From: Egibacteraceae bacterium
Lineage (GTDB): Bacteria > Actinomycetota > Nitriliruptoria > Euzebyales > Egibacteraceae
Length of the DNA stretch: 58,379 nt
NCBI GenBank assembly: GCA_040905805.1
Contig: JBBDQS010000107.1
Coordinates: 27,754 to 86,132, forward strand
Reading direction: 5' to 3'
A program made the translations under genes and the position numbers. Position 1 is the first letter of the stretch. The number at the start of each line of letters is the position of its first letter. The notes below the pieces were generated by a model. The model was not told where the DNA came from. It did not search any database and worked only from the letters and a program-made list of their open reading frames with translations. Positions 53,220 to 58,379 of the stretch are shown here, in pieces.

Positions 53220-53867
53220 GTGAGCGCACGCACGACAGCCGAGTTGGTCTGGTATGCAGCCTACGGCTCCAACCTGCACTGGCCCCGCTTCCGCTGCTAC
53301 CTGGCCGGGGGACGGCCGCCGGGCAGCGACCGGGTCCACCGCCCCTGCGCGGACCCCCGCCCGCCGCGGGCCTCGGCCCCCGCCACGCTGCCGTACCCGC
53401 TGCGGTTCGCCGGGACCTCCCCGACGTGGGGCGGTGGCATCGCGTTCGTCGACGTGGGGCGTCGCGGCGCCGAGACCCGGGTTCGCCTGTACCTCGTCAC
53501 CATGGAGCAGTTCGCCACCGTGGTCGCGGCCGAGGGGCACCGGCCATCGGTCCGGCTGCCCGCCCGCGCCGCCGCGGCGCCCGCCGCCTACCGGGTGGCC
53601 GCGGGCGCCTACGGGGTCGTGGTCCGCTGCGGGCAGCGCCACGGCAGACCCGTGATGACGGTCACCGGGCCTCCGGCAGGCGCACCGACCACGCCGCCCC
53701 GTCCGGCCTACCTGCGCATGATCGCCGCCGGGCTTGCCCGCACCCACGGGCTGTCGCCCGGTGCGGTGGCCGACTACCTCGCCCCGGTGCCGGGCATCGC
53801 CGGGCACTACGGTCGCGACGAGCTGGTCGCGGTCGCCGAGGAACGGTCACCGGCTCCCGCTCGATGA
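53220..53867 (+). CDS. GGCT-fold (gamma-glutamylcyclotransferase-like) protein
   Basis: A 215-residue cytoplasmic protein. WYAAYGSNLHWPRF near residue 10 is the YGSNL loop of the GGCT fold; LRFAGTSPTWGGGIAFVD near 62 and the Glu in VVAAEGHRPS near 103 fit the fold. Similar actinobacterial proteins are sometimes called histone deacetylases, wrongly in my view. Possible activity is cyclisation of a gamma-glutamyl amine. GTG has GGGGAG upstream; TACGAT at 53184-53189 is a likely -10. Divergent from selD. Confidence 0.72.
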   Translation: MSARTTAELVWYAAYGSNLHWPRFRCYLAGGRPPGSDRVHRPCADPRPPRASAPATLPYPLRFAGTSPTWGGGIAFVDVGRRGAETRVRLYLVTMEQFATVVAAEGHRPSVRLPARAAAAPAAYRVAAGAYGVVVRCGQRHGRPVMTVTGPPAGAPTTPPRPAYLRMIAAGLARTHGLSPGAVADYLAPVPGIAGHYGRDELVAVAEERSPAPAR

Positions 53868-53932
53868 CCTTCCTCGTCGGGACCGGGGCGCTGCTGGCCG
53901 CCTACAACAACGCCACCAACCTCCTCGGCCTG
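53864..53932 (+). pseudogene. Remnant of a membrane (CPBP-like) protein N-terminus
   Basis: An ATG overlapping the GGCT-like stop (ATGA) opens MTFLVGTGALLAAYNNATNLL, which resembles the first helix of actinobacterial CPBP-type intramembrane proteases. The resemblance ends at about 53932, where the S9 peptidase stop codon lies on the other strand; the frame runs on as antisense. Read as the 5' end of a gene cut by a rearrangement or deletion. Confidence 0.35.
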
Positions 53933-55700
53933 TCAGAGCAGGTGGTCCAACAGGAAGTCGCCCACCTCCGTGTAGGCCGAGACGCGGTTGTCCAGGCGCG
54001 TGATGCCGTGACCCTCGTCGTCGAATCGGCGGTAGCGCACGTCCCGTCCGCGCTGGCGCAGCGCCGCGACGATCTGCTCGGCCTCCTCGATCGGGACCCG
54101 TGGGTCGTTCGCTCCGTGGACCACGAACAGCGGGGTGGTGATCCGGTCCGCACGCGAGATCGGCGACAGGGCGGCGAGCAGCGCGCGGTCGGTGTGCAGG
54201 CTGCCGTACTCGGCCTCCCGCAGCGACCGCCGGTGCGCGCCGGTGCGCGCCGGTGCGCTCCAGGAACGTCACGAGGTTGGCCATCCCGACGATGCTGACC
54301 CCGGCGGCGAAGCGCTCGGGGTGGGCCACCAGCGCCGACAGGGTCATGAAACCGCCGTACGAGGCCCCCATGACGGCCAACGGCCCGAAACCCAGGACGC
54401 CCGCCCACCGTGCGACCGCGTCGAGGTCGGCGACGGCGTCGGGTCGGCGGTCACGGTCGTCCAGGCTCGCGTAGCGTCGGCCGTAGCCCGTCGAGCCCCG
54501 GACGTTGGGGGCGAGCACCGCGACCCCCCGTGCCAGCAGGAACTGGTAGATCGGCTTGAAGACCGGCCGCTCCTGCGACTCGGGACCACCGTGCACCGAG
54601 ACCACCGCGGGGCACCGGTCCACCCCGGCCGGGCGGTACACGAGCACCGGCACCGCCAGCCCGTCAAAGGACGGGGCTGTGGCCACCGTCGGCTCCACGA
54701 ACGCCGCGGGGTCGAGCCCCGGGGCAGCAGCCGGCGTCAGGGGCCGGGCGTCGCAACCGCCGACCGACGCGTGCCAGACCGCGCTCGGATGCCGCGCGCC
54801 GCTGAACGTGAACGCCAGCCGGGTGGCGTCGGGTGACAGGCGCAGGTCGGACGCCACGCCGGCTGGCAGCCCCATCGTCGGGCCGACCTCCAGCGTCGCC
54901 GGGTCGAACCAGCACAGACGCGAGCGGCCGTCGACGTTGACGGTGAAGGCTCCGGCGCCGTGGCGGACGGCGACCTCCTCGACGTCGGCGTCCCCGGGCC
55001 CGACCCGCTCCCAGACCCCGTCGAGGAGGTCGAGCCGCCAGGCGCCGAGGTGGTCGTGGTCGCGGTCGGCAGCCACGAAGAGGAACCGTCCGCCGCCGGC
55101 CCAGCCCGCCGGGCGGTACCGGCCTCCGGACGCCAAGACCCGGACCGCACCAAAGGACAGGTCGACGAGGGTGAGGTCGCCGTCCATGGACGAGCGGGCG
55201 TGCACCACGACGGCACCGGCACCGTCGGGTGTCACGTGGGTGGCCTGCTGCGAGCCGGACAGCCGCGCGACCCGGCGAGCTGCGTTGCCCGCGAGGCCCC
55301 GCTCGTACAGGTCGAAGTCGACGCCGTCGCGGTCGTTGGCGGTGTAGACCAGGTGGGCGCCGTCCGGGACGAACGCGCCGAAGCGGTGGATGGTCGCGGG
55401 GTCTGCCGTGAGGGGCTGCTCGACGGTGCCGTCCGGGGCGACCCGGTGCAGCTGGGTGCGCTCGTCGCCCCCAGCGTCGCGCCCCACCACCACGACGGCA
55501 GGGTCCGCCGGCGACGCCTCGACCCGCTGGATGCGCTGGGTCCCACCGCTCACCTGGGTCGGCCAGCCCCCGCCGGCGGGCACCGACCACGCCTGGGCCA
55601 CGCCGGTGAGGTCACTGGTGAACACCACGCGCCCCCCGTCGGCGGTGTACACAGGCCCGGCGGAGGTGGGGATCTGCAGGTAGCGACGGAGGTCGGCCAC
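53933..55700 (-). pseudogene. S9 prolyl-oligopeptidase-family peptidase, frameshifted
   Basis: Residues 1-330 form a beta-propeller and the C-terminal part an alpha/beta-hydrolase: nucleophile in GASYGGF, Asp in HGANDPRVP and His in DEGHG. The Ser lies in one frame and the Asp and His in another. The break is at three near-identical 10-base units (54231-54260). Removing one unit gives a single frame of 585 residues through TGAHRRSLREAEYGS, as in intact relatives. As it stands the enzyme would lack two catalytic residues. GTG at 55700 is 8 bases after TACACT. Confidence 0.85.
54231..54260. repeat. 10-bp tandem repeat inside the S9 peptidase gene
   Basis: CGGTGCGCGC, CGGTGCGCGC, CGGTGCGCTC. 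Ten bases are not a multiple of three, so gain or loss of a unit switches the reading frame. Confidence 0.9.
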
Positions 55701-55708
55701 GGTGCCGC

Positions 55709-55714
55709 AGTGTA
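55709..55714 (-). promoter_or_regulatory. TANNNT box (TACACT) for the S9 peptidase gene
   Basis: TACACT ends 8 bases before the GTG at 55700; leaderless or nearly so. Confidence 0.4.
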
Positions 55715-55739
55715 AGAGCTGCGCACCATGAGCAGGAAG

Positions 55740-56095
55740 TGGAGGTGCCGGGGAGTCGAACCCCGGGTCCGAATGCCTCAACTCCGGAAGCGCTACGAGC
55801 GTAGGTTACCGGTGAATTGTCGGGCACTCGCGTCCCGGAACCAGACGACTCGAGCGCCGTACACCACTGCATTGTCCCCGTCGGCCCGTGGCGGTGGCCG
55901 GCAGGTGAAAGCCTGGATGCGATGCCCGATCCCCCACCCCAGGCAGGCGAGGGCGGACAGGCAGCCTAGTTAGGCTGCCAGCACCAATTTGTCTTCGGCA
56001 CCTAATGGTTCCCTGGACAGTTTTACGAGATGACCAGAGCTACTCGGCTCGCTCTCCCGGGGTCGACAGGCATCCGTCGATACCACGTCACCCCC
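55740..56095 (-). ncRNA. ssrA: tmRNA (SsrA)
   Basis: A 356-base transfer-messenger RNA. The 5' end GGGGGTGACGTGG pairs with the 3' CACCTCC; T-arm GGGTTCGACTCC and discriminator A at 55740 follow, CCA is not encoded. The tag frame (55999-55970) begins at GCC after TTAGGT, like the E. coli TAGTC-GCA site, and reads AEDKLVLAA then TAA, so stalled proteins would carry A-AEDKLVLAA. A GGCAGCC/GGCTGCC hairpin surrounds the stop codon. It lies 81 bases from smpB, its protein partner. Confidence 0.93.
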
Positions 56096-56176
56096 GTGGG
56101 ATTGCAATGTGCTCGATGCAGTTGTCAACGGACCTGCACCGCCCAGTCTATCGACCGGCCGGGCCCTGACAGCATG

Positions 56177-56641
56177 TCAGCGCTTCTGGCGCTCCCGCAG
56201 CGCCCGGGCGACGTCGCGGTCGGCATCGCGTTTGGCCATGGTCGCGCGCTTGTCGTGGCGGGCCTTGCCCTGCCCGAGCCCGAGCAGGACCTTGGCCCGG
56301 CCGTTCTTCCAGTACAGCGTCATGGGCACGAGCGTGCGGCCCTGCTCCTGGGTGAACTTCTCGCACTGGCGGATCTGCGCGCGGTGGATCAGCAGCTTGC
56401 GCTGGCGCGTGGGGTCGTGGTTGTGGCGGTTGCCGAAGTCGTACTCGGGGATGTGGGCCTGCACGAGCCAGGCCTCCCCGTTGCGCACCGTGGCGAAGGC
56501 CTCCGCGATGGACGCCTTCCCCCCGCGCAGGGACTTCACCTCGGTGCCGACCAGGACCAGACCGGCCTCGATCGTGTCGGTGATGTCGTAGTCGTACCGC
56601 GCGCGGCGGTTGGTGACGATGGTGTCCTGCCCGGTGGCCAT
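56177..56641 (-). CDS. smpB: SsrA-binding protein SmpB
   Basis: A 154-residue protein that carries tmRNA into stalled ribosomes. NRRARYDYDI near residue 11, GLVLVGTEVKSLR near 27, FGNRHNHDPTRQRKLL near 69 and the basic C-terminal tail (KRDADRDVARALRERQ) are the family pattern. It follows the S41 protease gene by 2 bases and precedes ssrA. The order M23-S41-smpB-ssrA is common in actinobacteria, usually behind ftsEX. Confidence 0.95.
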   Translation of the reverse strand: MATGQDTIVTNRRARYDYDITDTIEAGLVLVGTEVKSLRGGKASIAEAFATVRNGEAWLVQAHIPEYDFGNRHNHDPTRQRKLLIHRAQIRQCEKFTQEQGRTLVPMTLYWKNGRAKVLLGLGQGKARHDKRATMAKRDADRDVARALRERQKR

Positions 56642-56643
56642 GA

Positions 56644-57816
56644 CTACGGCGCGGCCCCCACGAGCTGGCCCTGCAGCGTCTCCTGCGCCGCCGCGAGCTG
56701 CTGGTCGACGTCATCCACGACGCGGTCGGGGGCGATGCCGGTGCCCTCGATGGAGACACCGGACGCGGTGAAGTACTCGGCGGTGGTGAGCTTCAGCCCG
56801 GCGCCGTCCATCAGCGGCCGGACGGTCTGGACCGTGCCCTTGCCGAACGTGGGGGTGCCCACCACGAGCCCGCGACCGAGGTCCTGGACGGCCCCGGCGA
56901 CGATCTCGCTGGCGCTGGCCGAGGACGCGTCCACCAGGACCACGAGCGGCACGTCACCCAGGGCCCCGCCGGTGGCCGCGAACGACTGCCGTTCCTGGCC
57001 GCGCTCCTGGACGCTGACGATGGTCCCCGACTCGATGAAGACGCTGGCGACGTTCACAGCCTCCCGCAGCAGCCCGCCGGGGTTGCCACGCAGGTCCAGC
57101 ACCACACCACGGGCCCCGTTGGCGAGCTGCTCGTCCATCACCGCCCGCACCTGCTCGCCCACCTGCTCGGTGAACTGGAGCAGCTGGATGTGCACGAGCC
57201 CACCGTCGAGCTCGCCCACCTCCATGACGGGCCGCTCGATCTGCGCGCGCGTCACCGCGACTTCGCGAGGGCCCTGGGACCCGCCCTCCAGCCCCAGGCG
57301 CACGGTGGTGCCCTCCTCGCCCTGCACCCGCTGGACCACCGCCTGCAGCGGTGCCTCGCGCACGTCCTCGCCATCGACCGCCACGATCCGCTCGCCCTCC
57401 TCGAGGCCGGCGGCCTCCGCCGGGGCGTCGGAGAGCACGTTGACGATGGTGACCCCCTCAGGGGTGTCCTCGACCATGACCCCCACGCCGGAGAACGTGC
57501 CGTCCAGCAGCTCGCTGAACGCGGTGAACTCCATCGCGTCGTAGTAGACGGCGTAGGGGTCGTCGAGCTGCTCCAGCATGCCCTCGATGGCCCCTTCGAG
57601 CAGCTGCTCGTGGCTCGGCGGGTCGACCGCCTCGCTCGTGACGCGCTCGTAGACGTCGGCGAGCCGGGAGAAGTCGCGGGGCAGGCCACTGGACGCGCCC
57701 GCCGCGGGGGTGCCGGGCCCATCGTCCGCGGACTGCAGACCGATCTGGTAGGCGATGGTGAGCAGGCCGGTCGCGAGCACGGCGACGCAGACGACAGCAA
57801 GCATCCGGTTGCGCAT
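56644..57816 (-). CDS. S41-family C-terminal processing protease (CtpA-like)
   Basis: A 390-residue exported serine protease. N-terminal helix (AVVCVAVLATGLLTIAYQ), S41 N-terminal helices, PDZ domain about 95-175 (GVGVMVEDTPEGVTIV, GERIVAVDGEDV), then the catalytic core with VVLDLRGNPGG near 247, Ser in VDASSASASEIVAGA near 300 and Lys in GTPTFGKGTVQ near 325. It cleaves C-termini of envelope proteins. ATG at 57816 is chosen because the signal helix starts there. It may work with the adjoining M23 peptidase. Confidence 0.92.
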   Translation of the reverse strand: MRNRMLAVVCVAVLATGLLTIAYQIGLQSADDGPGTPAAGASSGLPRDFSRLADVYERVTSEAVDPPSHEQLLEGAIEGMLEQLDDPYAVYYDAMEFTAFSELLDGTFSGVGVMVEDTPEGVTIVNVLSDAPAEAAGLEEGERIVAVDGEDVREAPLQAVVQRVQGEEGTTVRLGLEGGSQGPREVAVTRAQIERPVMEVGELDGGLVHIQLLQFTEQVGEQVRAVMDEQLANGARGVVLDLRGNPGGLLREAVNVASVFIESGTIVSVQERGQERQSFAATGGALGDVPLVVLVDASSASASEIVAGAVQDLGRGLVVGTPTFGKGTVQTVRPLMDGAGLKLTTAEYFTASGVSIEGTGIAPDRVVDDVDQQLAAAQETLQGQLVGAAP

Positions 57817-57888
57817 GGACCTAAGCCTGCCACGCCCCGCCGGTCCGCGCCGTCGGGGCGGGCGCACCAGCGGCGCCCAGGGCAGGCC

Positions 57889-58379
57889 CTAGCGCAGGTA
57901 GGGCATCGGGTCGCGGTGCTGGCCGTGCACGCGCACCTCGAAGTGCAGGTGGGGCCCGGTGCTCTGCCCGGTCGAGCCGATCCGGGCGATGACCTGGCCG
58001 CGGCCGACCCGTTGGCCGGGCGACACAAGGACCTGCGACGAGTGGGCGTAGAGGGTGGCCACGCCGTTGCCGTGGTCGACGACGACCGCGAGGCCATAGC
58101 CGCCGCGCCACCCCGCCGAGATGACCGTGCCGCCCGTCGCCGCGTAGATCGGGGCGCCGGAGGGGGAGCCGAAGTCCACGCCGGTGTGCATGCGGCCGGT
58201 GCCGTAGATCGGGTGGCGGCGCATGCCGTAGCCGCTGGAGAACCGCCCGTCGGAGGGTCGGTGCCACCCCGACGCCGTGGCCTGCTGCGGTGGCGGCGGC
58301 GGTGCGCTGGCCGGAGGCGGCGCCGCCGCGGACCGGCTGGCGCGCGTCGCGGGGGGGCCCCCCCCCCCCCCCCCCCCCA
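57889..58379 (-). CDS. M23 family metallopeptidase, 5' end cut by the contig edge
   Basis: C-terminal part of a LytM-type peptidoglycan endopeptidase or activator. HTGVDFGSPSGAPIYA holds the HxxxD zinc ligands and HLHFEVRVHG the HxH pair; all metal ligands appear present, so it is probably active. A Pro/Ala-rich linker (APPPPPQQ) precedes the domain. The readable frame ends near 58350; beyond it is a G7-C21 run. Next to S41 and smpB it is the usual partner of FtsEX in septal wall hydrolysis. Confidence 0.85.
   Translation of the reverse strand, partial: GGGGGGGPPATRASRSAAAPPPASAPPPPPQQATASGWHRPSDGRFSSGYGMRRHPIYGTGRMHTGVDFGSPSGAPIYAATGGTVISAGWRGGYGLAVVVDHGNGVATLYAHSSQVLVSPGQRVGRGQVIARIGSTGQSTGPHLHFEVRVHGQHRDPMPYLR
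58351..58379. other. Homopolymer tract at the contig end
   Basis: Seven G followed by 21 C and one A. It looks like an unresolved contig end rather than biology. The opposite edge also begins with C6. Confidence 0.8.

Noticed and set aside
53220-53867. Histone deacetylase label for the YGSNL protein
   Set aside because: Motifs fit a GGCT fold; no zinc-binding deacetylase residues are visible.
58351-58379. G7-C21 tract as a telomere or palindromic end
   Set aside because: A bare homopolymer pair at a contig edge is best explained as an assembly or sequencing artefact.

Overview
This window looks like one assembled contig of about 58 kb. It starts in a C-run and ends in G7-C21, and the last gene runs off the edge. 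The DNA is very GC-rich, genes are dense, and most lie on the minus strand in overlapping ATGA/GTGA chains. A WhiB-family regulator, the mec-cysO-cysM-murI-rph-rdgB block known from mycobacteria, DUF3499, DUF5719, DUF3159 and GT87-type enzymes point to an actinobacterium. The CAP protein with three Cys-bearing SLH repeats, SipW/CalY-type secretion and selenocysteine use fit a deep-branching lineage such as Nitriliruptoria or Euzebya relatives better than Mycobacterium or Streptomyces. The taxonomy is an inference.

Left part (1-14,650, almost all minus): whiB, a giant GT2 membrane glycosyltransferase, DUF5719, DUF3499, phosphomannomutase, a Trm112-like protein, phosphoglucose/phosphomannose isomerase, purine nucleoside phosphorylase, a Pit phosphate transporter with its DUF47 partner, adenosylhomocysteinase, hisE and hisG. 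The core of this order recurs in many actinobacteria. A small plus-strand PASTA protein and a Cys-rich DUF6788 protein sit inside it. Next (14,652-16,316) is a compact SipW-type secretion locus: a CalY/TasA-like protein, a Ser/His signal peptidase and a FnIII protein. From 16,437 to 29,177 lies a cell-surface glycan region with five glycosyltransferase genes, a Wzm/Wzt exporter, two large membrane proteins and a CAP-SLH protein.

The middle (29,253-34,850) is mixed accessory DNA: four tRNAs (Arg-TCT, His-GTG, Lys-CTT, Leu-TAG), an HNH protein, a frameshifted amino-acid permease, a YedK/HMCES-type protein, a broken lipoprotein and an FAD oxidoreductase behind a 7-codon leader ORF. From 42,799 down to 34,871 runs the most unusual unit, a five-gene minus-strand operon. 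It encodes a PIG-L deacetylase with a cyclic-nucleotide-binding domain inserted in it, an Sfp-type phosphopantetheinyl transferase, a ThiF/MoeY-like E1 enzyme, a divergent CysK-fold PLP enzyme and a single-module C-A-T-TE NRPS. The NRPS pocket residues read DLYDLSLIWK, one change from the classical cysteine code. I could not match this set to a described pathway and take it as the best candidate for a new system, possibly a cysteine-derived small molecule.

The right part (42,953-58,379) holds poxB, a fused siroheme-decarboxylase-like protein, and the sulfur/selenium block selD-mec-cysO-cysM followed by murI, a metallo-beta-lactamase-fold protein, rph and rdgB. selD is itself a selenoprotein gene: an in-frame UGA encodes residue 17. 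Then come a frameshifted S9 peptidase, tmRNA (tag A-AEDKLVLAA), smpB, a PDZ-S41 protease and a truncated M23 peptidase. Twelve start codons lie 6-9 nt downstream of a TANNNT box, which indicates widespread leaderless transcription. Three genes carry frameshifts that could be assembly errors or real. No CRISPR array, insertion sequence or prophage was seen, and no gene-free stretch exceeds 300 bases outside RNA genes.
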